NCBI RefSeq assembly: GCF_001456935.1
Contig: NZ_KQ758489.1
Location: 16,771 to 80,770 of the forward strand
Length of the DNA: 64,000 nucleotides
Reading direction: 5' to 3'
Source: [Bacillus] enclensis
GTDB lineage: Bacteria > Bacillota > Bacilli > Bacillales > Bacillaceae_B
Shown here: positions 25,838 to 34,565 of the stretch, one piece after another
Layout: each line of letters opens with the position of its first letter
Position numbering within the stretch: position 1 is the first letter of the stretch
Position numbers and translations under genes: made by a program
Notes under the pieces: generated by a model
The model's input: only the letters and a program-made list of their open reading frames with translations
Told to the model about the DNA's origin: nothing
Database searches by the model: none

Positions 25838-26698
25838 CTATTCCCTTACGAGAGGCAGGGTGCAGCACCTGAAGGAGCCGCCTGATTTGATGATTTCCGA
25901 GAAGTCGGTTTCAATGACCTTGAAGCCCTTTTCTCTTATTCTTTCATTCAACTCTCCATTCTGCGGGAGGCTGACAATCGTCTTGTCACCGATGGCAAGG
26001 ACATTGGGTCCCATACGGAACTGTTCCTTCTCGCTTACTTCGATGATGTTGTAGTGCTCTTTGATTTTTTCCAGATCTTTTTTCGAAAAAGCAGGCGGAT
26101 AAACGAGTGCCGCTTCTTCCGAAATGATCGTGAACACACAATCAAGGTGCAGGATATCACTCCTCAAAGGAAGTGCATGGACGGTATAGTCGGGGAGCAG
26201 CTTCTTCAAGGCCTGGACCGCCAGACGGTTCGTGCGACCGCTTATTCCGACCCAGACATTTTTACCGTCTACCAGTACATCCCCTCCTTCGATTGAATGG
26301 GCAGCCAGATGGGTATGCGGGATCTTTTGTTCCTCGAGCCATCCGAGAAGAACCTTCACTTCTCCTTTTCTAAGCTCTGTATTCATCGATGAAACGATGA
26401 GTTCATTCCCGATGCAGAATCCGATATCCCTTGTGAATACCTGCTCGTTCATTTCCTTTCGAGGTGTGAGGTGATGCACCTCAGCACCGTTTTCTTCAAG
26501 GATTTTCACAAACTGCTCATGCTGGTGCACAGCTTTATCTATATCGATGTTATCTTTCATAAAATGTTTTTGTGTTTCATTGATGATTTCCGTGATTCTC
26601 ATGTTTTGAGGTGAAACCACCAATACCTTTTTTAATTTACCGTATTCAGAAGGACAATTCAGATCATTGTCCTGGACTGTTTCTCTAGACAGGTTCAT
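25838..26698 (-). CDS. Dimethylarginine dimethylaminohydrolase-family enzyme (YkgA-like)
   Basis: 286 residues of the pentein (amidinotransferase/arginine deiminase) fold. Motifs: FTRDIGFCIGN, HSIEGGDVLV, LHLDCVFTII with the catalytic His, and the C-terminal GGSFRCCTLPL carrying the nucleophilic Cys. Length equals B. subtilis YkgA. Family members hydrolyse methylated arginine or related guanidino compounds. The ATG follows GGGAGGT, which lies in a predicted hairpin (separate entry). Upstream in-frame residues are probably not translated. Confidence 0.85.
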   Translation of the reverse strand: MNLSRETVQDNDLNCPSEYGKLKKVLVVSPQNMRITEIINETQKHFMKDNIDIDKAVHQHEQFVKILEENGAEVHHLTPRKEMNEQVFTRDIGFCIGNELIVSSMNTELRKGEVKVLLGWLEEQKIPHTHLAAHSIEGGDVLVDGKNVWVGISGRTNRLAVQALKKLLPDYTVHALPLRSDILHLDCVFTIISEEAALVYPPAFSKKDLEKIKEHYNIIEVSEKEQFRMGPNVLAIGDKTIVSLPQNGELNERIREKGFKVIETDFSEIIKSGGSFRCCTLPLVRE

Positions 26699-26709
26699 AG
26701 GGTTTTTTA

Positions 26710-26755
26710 CCTCCCAAAATTTTTCATTACGGAGGACTATTCCCCGTTTGGGAGG
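26710..26755 (-). promoter_or_regulatory. Hairpin that would sequester the DDAH-gene ribosome binding site
   Basis: In the transcript, CCTCCCAAA (first arm) can pair with TTTGGGAGG (second arm), which contains the Shine-Dalgarno sequence GGGAGG. A smaller GGGG/CCTC pairing lies in the 28-base loop. Suggests control of translation; no known riboswitch class was recognised. Confidence 0.55.
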
Positions 26756-26878
26756 GGATGAAACCTTGGAAATAATATAGATTCCCCTACACATTTTTCC
26801 TTCTAATAAACCAAATGCAATTAAATCTATTCAAGAAATCCAAAGATAACAATACCTGTAGAAATCGGTTAACAATGC

Positions 26879-27130
26879 CGCTAATGATTTCCGTGCAAGA
26901 CTTCGCTTTCCGCGGGTAGCCCGTGAGCCTCCTCGGCAAGCCTGCGGGAAGAAAAGCGGAGGGGCTTTGCCCAGAGGCGGTTGGCATAAGGCGAATCGTC
27001 CACGAAGGCGTTCTTTGCCTTCTTGGTCGGTTTGACTTATGACATGTGCCTCTAAGCCCCGCAGCTAGACAAGTCTCACATAAGCTACTCTTCCCGCAGG
27101 AGTCTTCGTCTTGCACTCCAATCAACCGCT
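26879..27130. repeat. Interspersed nested palindromic element, copy 2
   Basis: About 250 bp related to the element at the window start: arms GATTTCCGTGCAAGACTTCG / GTCTTGCACTCCAATCAAC, GGGGCTT/AAGCCCC inner step, and a GGCGAATCG...CGTTCTTTGCC centre flanked by GCATAAG/CTTATG. It fills most of the spacer between the DDAH gene and the hypothetical secreted protein. Confidence 0.8.
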
Positions 27131-27230
27131 GGAACAAGTTAAAGCTGAACAATTCGGCACACTTAAAGCATTTTTCAATATTAAATTGAATTAATTCAGG
27201 AAATGGGAACACTAAAATGAGGTGATGGTG

Positions 27231-27995
27231 ATGCGAATTTTTGTCTATTTTTTAATAGGGCTCTTTCTTTTCTCAAATCCTGATTTAGCAGGGAAAAAGA
27301 TTAGAGGATATGATATTGTTAGTCAGGACAAAAATGAGAATATAACCCTATACGGTAAGAAAACGAATGGATTATACAGGGGATTCAAGATTGATTTCAA
27401 AGGGGAAATTTATACAAAGCCTTTTTGGATTAGCGAAATAAGCCCTTCCTTCCCTCCACAAATATTCTACTCAGACATAAATACTGACGAAAAAGAAGAA
27501 TTGGCCATTACCTTGACGAAGGGGCATGGGACAGGGGTCCTGATAGAAGATGTTCATGTTTTCCATACAATTGACAACGGATTATGCGAAGTGATTGTAG
27601 ATAATCCTTTAGCAATCATTAATAAGAGTGTTAAAACAAAGCTTTCGAATCAAGAAGCAGAAATTCAAATAGAGAAAAGGAAGTATAAAGTTGATTTGCT
27701 TCTATTTGGAGTCAACCCTGAAAATTTGTTTGAGGATATAAGTTTTGGGAGCATTATTGATTATGAAGTAATGAACCATAATCTTATGGTTAAAGTAACC
27801 GGACAAATATCACCAGCTATGTTTATTGGGGATATTATCATCACTTATGAATATCTTGCTAAACTGTATCAAGCGAAATCTATCGAATTTATAACGGATA
27901 TTGATAAAAATCCTTTTTATGGACCAGTGACACAGGAAGAGATATTTAACCCGGGAAAAAACAAAGAAAGGACCACACATTTTAGATTTCTCTAA
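27231..27995 (+). CDS. Hypothetical exported protein
   Basis: Not recognised. 254 residues with an N-terminal hydrophobic signal (MRIFVYFLIGLFLFSNPDLAG) and no lipobox. The rest is beta-rich; YSDINTDEKEELAITLTKGHGTG resembles the D-x-N-x-D loop of FG-GAP/VCBS-type repeats, so calcium binding is possible. The gene is clearly more A/T-rich than its neighbours and lies directly behind a palindromic repeat, hinting at acquisition. The ATG eight bases after GAGG is preferred. Confidence 0.7.
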   Translation: MRIFVYFLIGLFLFSNPDLAGKKIRGYDIVSQDKNENITLYGKKTNGLYRGFKIDFKGEIYTKPFWISEISPSFPPQIFYSDINTDEKEELAITLTKGHGTGVLIEDVHVFHTIDNGLCEVIVDNPLAIINKSVKTKLSNQEAEIQIEKRKYKVDLLLFGVNPENLFEDISFGSIIDYEVMNHNLMVKVTGQISPAMFIGDIIITYEYLAKLYQAKSIEFITDIDKNPFYGPVTQEEIFNPGKNKERTTHFRFL

Positions 27996-28008
27996 TTTGT
28001 GGGGTCCT
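27969..28008 (+). terminator. Terminator of the hypothetical exported protein
   Basis: AGGACCACACA/TGTGGGGTCCT imperfect stem with a loop that contains the gene's stop codon; weak T-run. Confidence 0.5.
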
Positions 28009-28062
28009 ATTTCCCTCAATTACTGAGTTTGCACAAGTTCCCTTTTATTTGTTAAGATTATA

Positions 28063-28329
28063 TTAATTGTTGTTATTTGAATTGTTGTTTGAACGGTTGG
28101 AGCCGCCTGAATTTGAGTTTCTGCCGCCTTTTTCACCGATGTCCTGGTAGAACTCTTTATCATGATTATTCGAGGTGGCTTCTCCGCCTTTTTCTCCGAT
28201 CTCCTGATAGAACTCTTTATCGTGATTGCGTGACGTAGCTTCTCCGCCTTTGCGCCCCGCTTCTTCATAACTCATTTTATTATTGTTTTTACTGTTATTG
28301 TTGTTATTACTATTATTGTTGTTTGCCAT
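28063..28329 (-). CDS. GsiB-like KGG-repeat general stress protein, copy 1
   Basis: 88 residues: Asn/Ser-rich head, MSYEEAGRKGGEATS, two NHDKEFYQ(E/D)IGEKGGEATS-type repeats and an Asn-rich tail. B. subtilis GsiB has the same repeat in more copies and is a sigma-B stress protein with a very stable mRNA; such hydrophilic LEA-like proteins are thought to protect against desiccation or osmotic stress. Start at MANNNN, after AAGGAGAGG; the ORF can be read 36 bp further upstream. A paralogue lies 87 bp upstream on the same strand. Confidence 0.85.
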   Translation of the reverse strand: MANNNNSNNNNNSKNNNKMSYEEAGRKGGEATSRNHDKEFYQEIGEKGGEATSNNHDKEFYQDIGEKGGRNSNSGGSNRSNNNSNNNN

Positions 28330-28415
28330 TTCGTTTCCTCTCCTTTTAATGTAAGTAGTCTCCATGACGTTTACCGGAAATGATGTTTCTATGACAATTC
28401 TTGAATGGTTATGGT

Positions 28416-28715
28416 TTAGCTGTTGTTGGAGCTGTTGGATCCTGAGTTGGAGCTGTTAGACCCTGAGTTTGAATTGTTGCTTCTTGATTGATTGGAATTC
28501 CCTGAGTTGCTGGAATTTCTGCCGCCTTTTTCACCGATCTCCTGGTAGAATTCTTTATCGTGATTCTGGGAAGTCGCCTCTCCGCCTTTTTCTCCGATTT
28601 CCTGATAGAATTCCTTATCGTGATTGCGAGCAGTTGCTTCTCCGCCTTTACGTCCTCTTTCCTCGCGGCTCATGTTTCCGTTATTATTGTTGTTTCGATT
28701 ATTGTTGTTTGCCAT
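28416..28715 (-). CDS. GsiB-like KGG-repeat general stress protein, copy 2
   Basis: 99 residues with the same plan as copy 1: Asn-rich head, MSREERGRKGGEATA, two NHDKEFYQEIGEKGG repeats, and a longer Ser/Asn/Gly tail (SNSGSNSSNSGS). The first ~75 bases of coding sequence and the ribosome binding region AAAGGAGAGGAAACGAA are almost identical in both copies, and the block GAAACATCATTT recurs upstream of each, so promoter and gene were duplicated together. Confidence 0.85.
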   Translation of the reverse strand: MANNNNRNNNNNGNMSREERGRKGGEATARNHDKEFYQEIGEKGGEATSQNHDKEFYQEIGEKGGRNSSNSGNSNQSRSNNSNSGSNSSNSGSNSSNNS

Positions 28716-29052
28716 TTCGTTTCCTCTCCTTTAAGTGTGATTAGTGTGATAACCAATGACTCTTCAGAAAATGATGTTTCCAATGACTTTCCATAAACCG
28801 AAGCAGAATTCTCATAAACTGTCACCTTCACTATGGCTTGTCTTTTCTTTTAAAACGGTATGCCATATTGCAAGAATCCTCCTTTGATTTTTGATGTTAC
28901 ATTTGCTTGTTTACCATCTATTTGGAAAGATAAACATGGCGATGTGGAATAAATATTTGTATATTTCCTCGATGCCCAATAGGACGCGGCTTCCTCATCC
29001 GAAAAAATTTTTCGAATAATTTGTTTACATACACCCTCCCCCGTTTCCATAT

Positions 29053-29082
29053 AAAAATGACGTGTGTGTACACGTCATTTTT
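29053..29082. terminator. Terminator after the acyl-CoA ligase gene
   Basis: AAAAATGACGTG/CACGTCATTTTT with a six-base loop. The 377-bp spacer between it and gsiB copy 2 holds only a short unsupported frame. Confidence 0.9.
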
Positions 29083-29092
29083 ATATTTCTAT

Positions 29093-30673
29093 CTAATGAA
29101 CCATCCGGTCCCGGTCCTTCCAAAATTCTTTCCTGATCACGACTTTTTGGATTTTTCCGGAGGCCGTCTTCGGTAGTTCCTCCGCAAAAGTAATGCCTTT
29201 TGGCGCTTTGAAATGTGCCAGCTTCTCCCGGCAGAAAGAGATGAGCTCTTCTTCAGCAAGATTGTGTCCGTCGCGGAGGACGACCACCGCGTGCGGGACT
29301 TCCCCCCATCTTTCATCCGGAACGGCAACCACCGCTGCTTCAAGGACGCCCGGATGTTCATAAAGCGCCCCCTCCACTTCGATCGAGGAGATATTTTCCC
29401 CGCCGCTGATGATGACGTCTTTCATACGATCGACAATCTCGATATAACCGTCTCCGTCGACAACCGCCATATCGCCCGTATGAAGCCACCCATCCCGGAT
29501 CGCTGCATTCGTCGCTTCCGGATTTTTAAAATAGCCCTCCATGACCGTGTTCGTCCTGGTTACGATTTCTCCAATCGCTTTCCCGTCATGAGGGACCTCG
29601 TTCCCTAACTCATCTACGACCTTGACCTTGGCGCCGATCATGCTGTATCCCGCTTTGGCCTTTAACCGATACTTCTCTTCATTGGTTTTTTCCAGTTCCA
29701 TGGAACGGATTGCTGAAGTGGTGATGAGGGGAGAAATCTCCGTCATCCCGTACACCTGGATGAATTCCCACTTCAGGTCCTCTTCAACTTTTCTCACAAA
29801 AGCAGGAGGAGGTGCAGAACCTGCGATGACGACCCTCAGCGGCTGATTGATGGCCGGCTTTTCAGATTCATATTGTTCAAGGATCATATTGAGGACAGTC
29901 GGGGCCATATGCATGACCGATACGCCGTGTCTCTTCACTTTTTCTAAAATAAGCTTGGGGTCGACCTTCCTCAGCATCACTTGAGTGGCACCGTTCGCCG
30001 TGTAATAAAAAGGTGAGCCCCAGCCGTTCACGTGGAACATCGGCAGCACATGAAGAAGAGTGTCCTGATCCGATACCTTAAGGTGGTGCATGCTGGACAG
30101 TGCGTGAAGATAATTTGAACGGTGCGTGAGGAGGACTCCCTTCGGATCACCGGTCGTACCGCTCGTGTACAGCAGGGAAGCGATATCCGATTCTTCAAGC
30201 GGCACCCGGTCGAATGGTTCGGTGCTGTACTTCCTCCTCCACTCGTCATATCCAGGATAATCGTCCTGAGAATCGCCGTGGATGATCACGTGTTTCAGGT
30301 TTGACACTTTCGACAGGATCGGTTGAACGAGCGGATACAATTCTTCATCCACAAACAATGCCTTACTTTCACTGTGGGTCAAAATGAATTGATAGTCCGC
30401 AGGCTTGAGACGTGTATTCAGAGGGGTCATCACTCCGCCGACTCCGTATACCCCGTAAAACCCTTCGAGCATCTCCGGCGTGTTCGGCGCGAGGTAGGCG
30501 ACTTTATCCCCTTTTTTGATGCCAAGTTCCTGCAGACCCCGGGATAACTGGTTAACACGGGCATTCAGCTGTTTATATGTAAGTCTTTTTTCATCATCGA
30601 TGATCGCGGTCTTATCCCCGTATTGCTCCACCGCCCGATCAAGAAAATCTGTTAACACTAAAGGTACATGCAT
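29093..30673 (-). CDS. Fatty-acid--CoA ligase (AMP-binding enzyme)
   Basis: 526 residues of the ANL superfamily. P-loop-like motif SLLYTSGTTGDPKGVLLTH, adenine-site YGMTEISP, hinge/A8 region GWLHTGDMAVVDGDGYIEIVDR and A10 lysine in PKTASGKIQK. It resembles medium/long-chain acyl-CoA ligases and would feed the beta-oxidation genes. Start: ATG giving MHVPLVLTDFL; the longer TTG frame starts inside the AAGGGG site. A cre-like palindrome lies just upstream. Confidence 0.88.
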   Translation of the reverse strand: MHVPLVLTDFLDRAVEQYGDKTAIIDDEKRLTYKQLNARVNQLSRGLQELGIKKGDKVAYLAPNTPEMLEGFYGVYGVGGVMTPLNTRLKPADYQFILTHSESKALFVDEELYPLVQPILSKVSNLKHVIIHGDSQDDYPGYDEWRRKYSTEPFDRVPLEESDIASLLYTSGTTGDPKGVLLTHRSNYLHALSSMHHLKVSDQDTLLHVLPMFHVNGWGSPFYYTANGATQVMLRKVDPKLILEKVKRHGVSVMHMAPTVLNMILEQYESEKPAINQPLRVVIAGSAPPPAFVRKVEEDLKWEFIQVYGMTEISPLITTSAIRSMELEKTNEEKYRLKAKAGYSMIGAKVKVVDELGNEVPHDGKAIGEIVTRTNTVMEGYFKNPEATNAAIRDGWLHTGDMAVVDGDGYIEIVDRMKDVIISGGENISSIEVEGALYEHPGVLEAAVVAVPDERWGEVPHAVVVLRDGHNLAEEELISFCREKLAHFKAPKGITFAEELPKTASGKIQKVVIRKEFWKDRDRMVH

Positions 30674-30700
30674 GCTGTCATTCCATCCCCTTCCCAAATT

Positions 30701-30715
30701 AGTAAAGCGTTTACT
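30701..30715. promoter_or_regulatory. cre-like palindrome upstream of the acyl-CoA ligase gene
   Basis: AGTAAAGCGTTTACT has 6-bp palindromic arms and fits cre except that the second and third positions read GT in place of TG. It could be a weak CcpA site or the site of another repressor. Confidence 0.4.
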
Positions 30716-30980
30716 TTATTTTAAAGGGAATGTGTGAAAGATATCAAGTTAGTTGTGTCAATTTTCTGATAAGTTTCAAGGGAAGTATGAGAATGTTTGG
30801 GATTGAAGCTGATTTTAGGTAAATTTGGGGATTGGAGCTATATTGCAGAGTCAATTTTTGCTGGTTTGAAGGCGGGGAGAGGGAGTAATCCAGTCAGAAA
30901 AGGGGTTGGGAGCTTATTATAAGACCCTGATAGAGTGGTAAATGGGGTTAGGAACAGGTAGAATTGGAGGAAAAATGGTA

Positions 30981-31091
30981 AATCTTTTAATTTCGTGTCA
31001 AAATCTTCGAATTTCATGCAATAATCTTTTAGTTTCCACCCTTAATCTTCGAATTCTCCCCATTATTCTTTCGATTCTGCGATTAATTCCG
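30981..31091. repeat. Phased 21-bp tandem array C
   Basis: Six units at exact 21-bp spacing with core AATCTTTTAATTT or AATCTTCGAATTY (starts 30981, 31002, 31023, 31044, 31065 and a decayed 31086). It lies in the 498-bp spacer between the acyl-CoA ligase gene and the helicase gene; the rest of that spacer shows nothing recognisable besides the cre-like site and a terminator. Confidence 0.82.
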
Positions 31092-31124
31092 TCACTTACC
31101 AAATTAATCCATAAAACCCAACTT

Positions 31125-31164
31125 AAAAAGGATGGCAGCGCATTATCACGCCACCATCCTTTTT
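31125..31164. terminator. Terminator of the DEAD-box helicase gene
   Basis: AAAAAGGATGG/CCATCCTTTTT stem with an 18-base loop. Confidence 0.88.
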
Positions 31165-31171
31165 CCAATAA

Positions 31172-32845
31172 TTAAGACCGGCCTCTTCTTCCGCCTGTTC
31201 CCTGGCTTGAGCTGCCGCTGCGCCCGCCGGATCTCCCACCGATCCCTCGTCCGCCGCCTCTGCCAGTGGATGACGACCCTCTTCCAGAAGGATTCCTGCC
31301 ATCAGCTTTCGCAGTAGAACGGTTGCTTGAACCGTGTCTGGCATCAGATCTTGAAGCTGAACGCCCACCTGTTTCACTTCTGCCGTCAGACCTGCCACCC
31401 GAACGCCCACCTGTTTCACTTCTGCCGTCAGACCTGCCACCCGAACGTCCACCTGTTCCACTCCTGCCGTCAGACCTGCCACCCGAACGGTCGCTCGGCC
31501 CGCGTCTGCTGTCAGAGCCGGCAGCTGAACGTCCGCTCGAACCTCTTCCACTGCCTCTTCCAGTGGATGTCCGTCCACTGTCACGGCCGCCTGACCCTCG
31601 GCCGCCTTTCCTGCTCCGTTCCCTGCTTTCCTGGATTTTACGTTCCCTTCTATCCTTGGCACTTTCATTGTTCCCTTTACCGCGGGACGGGGATGGGTTC
31701 CCTTCAGCAGCAGGTGCCACTTCAACCACACGTCTCGGCAGCGAACGCTCGATGCCCTTTTCGATCATTTCGAGTGCCTGCTTATCCTTCAATGCCGCAA
31801 ACGTGATGGCGAGTCCGTCATTTCCGGCACGCCCCGTCCGGCCAATCCGGTGGATATAACTTTCCACATCCTCCGGGATATCGTAGTTGAACACGTGCGT
31901 GACGCCTTCAACGTCAAGTCCGCGGGCCGCAACATCCGTGGCGATCAATAGTTGGATTTTGGCATCGCGGAACTTTTTCATGACGGCTTCTCTTTTCGCC
32001 TGGGAAAGGTCGCCGTGAAGCTCGTCGACAAGGAATCCCCTTGCCTTCAGATCCATGTGCAGTTTGCTTACCCGCCTCTTCGTCCGGCAGAAAATGATGC
32101 CGAGAAACGGCTGGACGTCGTGGATCGTTTGACTGAGGGCATCAAGTTTCTGACGGTCGGTCGTTTCGATGACTTCCTGCTGGATCTCCTCGACGATCTT
32201 TTCCTTTTCACGGACCTGAACGTTATGAGGGTTGTTCATATAGCGCTTCCCGATTTTCCTGATGTCCTTTGACATCGTCGCCGAGAACAAGGCGGTCTGC
32301 CTTGTGTAAGGGGTCTCGCGGATGATTGCCTCGACCTCATCGAAAAATCCGATGTGGAGCATTTGATCCGCTTCATCCAAGACAAGGAACGATACTTCCG
32401 AAAAATCGACCGTCCCGCGGCGGACGTGATCAAGGATCCGTCCCGGGGTCCCGATGACGATGTGGACCGCCTTATTTGTCAAACGCTTGATCTGTTTCTC
32501 GACGTCCTGGCCGCCGTAGACCGCCAGCACATTGATGTCTTCCTTTGATGCAGCCAGCAGCTGGTTGAGTTCAGCCGTCACCTGGATCGCCAGCTCCCTT
32601 GTCGGAGTTACGATCAGGGATTGGATGCTTTCTTTTTCTTTATCGATCTTTGCAAGCATCGGCAGCAGGAAGGCCATTGTTTTTCCCGTGCCGGTCTGTG
32701 CCTGTCCAATAACATCTTCGCCATTTAATAAAACAGGTATTGTTTCAACCTGGATCGGTGTCGGTTCTGAAATGGATTGTTCTTTTAAAGCTTCTGTGTA
32801 CTTGGGCTGAATCCCCAAGGATTTGAAATCGTTCAATATGGTCAC
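31172..32845 (-). CDS. DEAD-box RNA helicase with Arg/Gly/Ser-rich tail
   Basis: 557 residues. Residues 1-375 form the two RecA domains: Q motif, [31 protein letters not shown]. The tail (about 385-557) is a low-complexity Arg/Gly/Ser region with three tandem 14-residue units ([14 protein letters not shown]), likely an RNA-binding disordered extension as in cold-shock helicases such as CshA. Probably helps ribosome assembly or mRNA turnover. Skewed base use in the tail generates long spurious frames on the other strand. Confidence 0.92.
   Translation of the reverse strand: MTILNDFKSLGIQPKYTEALKEQSISEPTPIQVETIPVLLNGEDVIGQAQTGTGKTMAFLLPMLAKIDKEKESIQSLIVTPTRELAIQVTAELNQLLAASKEDINVLAVYGGQDVEKQIKRLTNKAVHIVIGTPGRILDHVRRGTVDFSEVSFLVLDEADQMLHIGFFDEVEAIIRETPYTRQTALFSATMSKDIRKIGKRYMNNPHNVQVREKEKIVEEIQQEVIETTDRQKLDALSQTIHDVQPFLGIIFCRTKRRVSKLHMDLKARGFLVDELHGDLSQAKREAVMKKFRDAKIQLLIATDVAARGLDVEGVTHVFNYDIPEDVESYIHRIGRTGRAGNDGLAITFAALKDKQALEMIEKGIERSLPRRVVEVAPAAEGNPSPSRGKGNNESAKDRRERKIQESRERSRKGGRGSGGRDSGRTSTGRGSGRGSSGRSAAGSDSRRGPSDRSGGRSDGRSGTGGRSGGRSDGRSETGGRSGGRSDGRSETGGRSASRSDARHGSSNRSTAKADGRNPSGRGSSSTGRGGGRGIGGRSGGRSGSSSQGTGGRRGRS
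31361..31490. repeat. Coding 42-bp tandem repeat in helicase tail
   Basis: Three nearly identical 42-bp units (14 codons) encoding GGRSDGRS(E/G)TGGRS. High identity suggests recent slippage or recombination; copy number probably varies among strains. Confidence 0.8.
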
Positions 32846-32936
32846 CTCTTCCCCTCATTATACCCCTATCCTTTCTATAAAAATAGGGCACTGTGCTATA
32901 ATGAAAAAATCGTTGTAATAGAAATGAGGAATGAGC

Positions 32937-33392
32937 ATGCTGACCTTCCAGGAAAAACTGGATATCATTGAAACATTCGATGAACTGACCAAAAAAGAGG
33001 TGTCTCTCAACCGGGTGAATTATCACTTTGAAGACAGCCTTTATGATAAAACGATCGTGGTTTACCACCTGCATCCGAACGGAAACGGATTTGTTTACAC
33101 GGGGGACCTTCCCCAATATGAATCCAACGCGAAGGGTCTCGTGAATATCCGCGACTATACTGAAGAAGAACTCCGCAACATTATCACAGCCTCGGTCACC
33201 TATTTGTCCCAGGAAGAAGAAATCGAGCCTGCTGTCGAACAAACGTGGAAAGATTCAGAGGGGCATACCCTTCTGCTCGTGGAAGAAGACGACCGCTGGA
33301 ATATCTATGCCGGTGAAAATCTTGAGGACAGCTTCGGCGGTTATGATGAAGCCGCTTTGTATTTGAGGGAAGAAGGATTCAAGATCCGATAA
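32937..33392 (+). CDS. Hypothetical protein
   Basis: Not recognised. 151 residues, acidic, no membrane segment or signal; predicted mixed alpha/beta with DDRWNIYAGENLEDSFGGYDEAALYLREEGF at the C-terminus. Start is the second of two nearby ATGs, six bases after GAGGA. A TGCTATAAT extended -10 lies about 40 bp upstream, back-to-back with the helicase gene. Confidence 0.75.
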   Translation: MLTFQEKLDIIETFDELTKKEVSLNRVNYHFEDSLYDKTIVVYHLHPNGNGFVYTGDLPQYESNAKGLVNIRDYTEEELRNIITASVTYLSQEEEIEPAVEQTWKDSEGHTLLLVEEDDRWNIYAGENLEDSFGGYDEAALYLREEGFKIR

Positions 33393-33525
33393 ATAATTTT
33401 TTGAAAAAATATCCCGTCACATCAATGACGGACAACCTGCGGGGCAACCGGGTCCATTCCCCTGATTGCCCATGTGTGAATATACTGGGGATAACTGCCC
33501 AATTAAAAGAGAAGGAGAGTTTCAG

Positions 33526-34062
33526 ATGAAAGTATTAGCGCTGCTTGGGAGTACGAGAAAAGACGGAAACTCCGAATACCTTGCGAAAAAAATCGTCGAG
33601 GGGACCGACCACACAATCGTGACGCTCGCGGATTTGGATATCAAGCCGATCGTGGATATGAGACATACGGAAGAAGGCTTCTCGCCAGTCGAAGATGATT
33701 ACGAAGAACTTGTTCAACTCATCGAGGACCATGACATCCTTCTGTTTGCCACTCCGCTTTACTGGTACGGCATGAGCGGTCCGATGAAAAATTTCTTCGA
33801 CCGCTGGAGTCAATACTTGCGTGATGAACGGTTCAACTTGAAAGAAGAGCTGACAAAGAAGAAAGCCTATGTCGTCATCAGCGGAGGACCGAGCGCACGC
33901 ATCAAGGGGCTGCCGCTTGTGCAGCAGTTCAATTACATCTTTGAATTCGTGAATATGGAATTCGCAGACTATATAATCGGGGCCGGCGTACGTCCGGGTG
34001 AAGTGGCCACCGACCTTGCCGCGCTTGAAAAGGCCGAGCGCTGGAATGCTTTGTTCAGATAA
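33526..34062 (+). CDS. NAD(P)H-dependent FMN reductase / flavodoxin-like protein
   Basis: 178 residues with a flavodoxin-like fold: FMN phosphate loop LLGSTRKDGNSEYLA, and TPLYWYGMSGPMKNFFDRWSQ, the isoalloxazine-binding region of this family. Likely reduces quinones, nitro compounds or FMN in the cytoplasm. The start after GAAGGAGAG is clear; 60 bp of upstream frame is discarded. Monocistronic with its own terminator. Confidence 0.85.
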   Translation: MKVLALLGSTRKDGNSEYLAKKIVEGTDHTIVTLADLDIKPIVDMRHTEEGFSPVEDDYEELVQLIEDHDILLFATPLYWYGMSGPMKNFFDRWSQYLRDERFNLKEELTKKKAYVVISGGPSARIKGLPLVQQFNYIFEFVNMEFADYIIGAGVRPGEVATDLAALEKAERWNALFR

Positions 34063-34113
34063 AACAGCCCGGTTCAGCGCTGACATTTGATAAAGCTGAA
34101 CACAGTTGCAGTG

Positions 34114-34142
34114 AAGGATGATCCATGGGGTCATCCTTTTTT
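34114..34142 (+). terminator. Terminator after the FMN reductase gene
   Basis: AAGGATGA/TCATCCTT stem followed by TTTTTTG. Confidence 0.8.
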
Positions 34143-34200
34143 GTTTATTCAGCCTTCAATTGGAAACATTATGATTATACCAACCATCCGGAGGCACATC

Positions 34201-34488
34201 ATGAATTTACCTATCATCCATACAAACATCTGGGATGCGATCATCGCCATCCCCATCATCATACTCATCACACAGATCATCAAGCTGACTCTGAAACCCC
34301 CGGCCTTCCTGGTCCCGAATATCGCGGTCATTCTCGGACTGCTCATTTCCATATTCATCAGCCATAGGGGACATCTAGTGGTCGGGATCTTCATGGGCTT
34401 CTTTTACGGATATGCAGCGATCGGAAATTATGCTTCGTTAAAGACCACCGTCCTCGCCTATCGGAGACAGCGGGAAATCGTGGAATAA
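34201..34488 (+). CDS. Small membrane protein, unknown
   Basis: 95 residues with about three hydrophobic helices (AIIAIPIIILITQIIKLTL, NIAVILGLLISIFIS, VVGIFMGFFYGYAAIG) and a basic C-terminus (AYRRQRE). The size and topology are holin-like, but I see no phage or lysis context. Start chosen at the ATG seven bases after GGAGG. Confidence 0.72.
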   Translation: MNLPIIHTNIWDAIIAIPIIILITQIIKLTLKPPAFLVPNIAVILGLLISIFISHRGHLVVGIFMGFFYGYAAIGNYASLKTTVLAYRRQREIVE

Positions 34489-34565
34489 GAGCACATTGGC
34501 AGGTTTAGCTCAAACCCCAATAGTAAAAAGTAAGAGTGTTCAAATTTTCAATAGGAGTGATCAGA

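Noticed and set aside
26787..27212. 141-residue minus-strand frame upstream of the DDAH gene
   Set aside because: It lies almost wholly inside the palindromic repeat; repeat copies elsewhere do not preserve the frame.
28740..28850. Sigma-B promoter for gsiB copy 2 (GTTTAT... followed by GGTTTAT or GAAACAT)
   Set aside because: Spacing and -10 match are too weak, and the equivalent region of copy 1 does not support it.
28850..29050. 66-residue open frame on the minus strand after the acyl-CoA ligase terminator
   Set aside because: Its ATG has no ribosome binding site and begins immediately after a terminator; the only Shine-Dalgarno-like run is followed by an ATG-TAA in another frame. It could be a remnant of a gene.
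31266..31859. Long plus-strand frames opposite the helicase tail
   Set aside because: They arise from the biased codons of the Arg/Gly/Ser tail; no ribosome binding site or family similarity.
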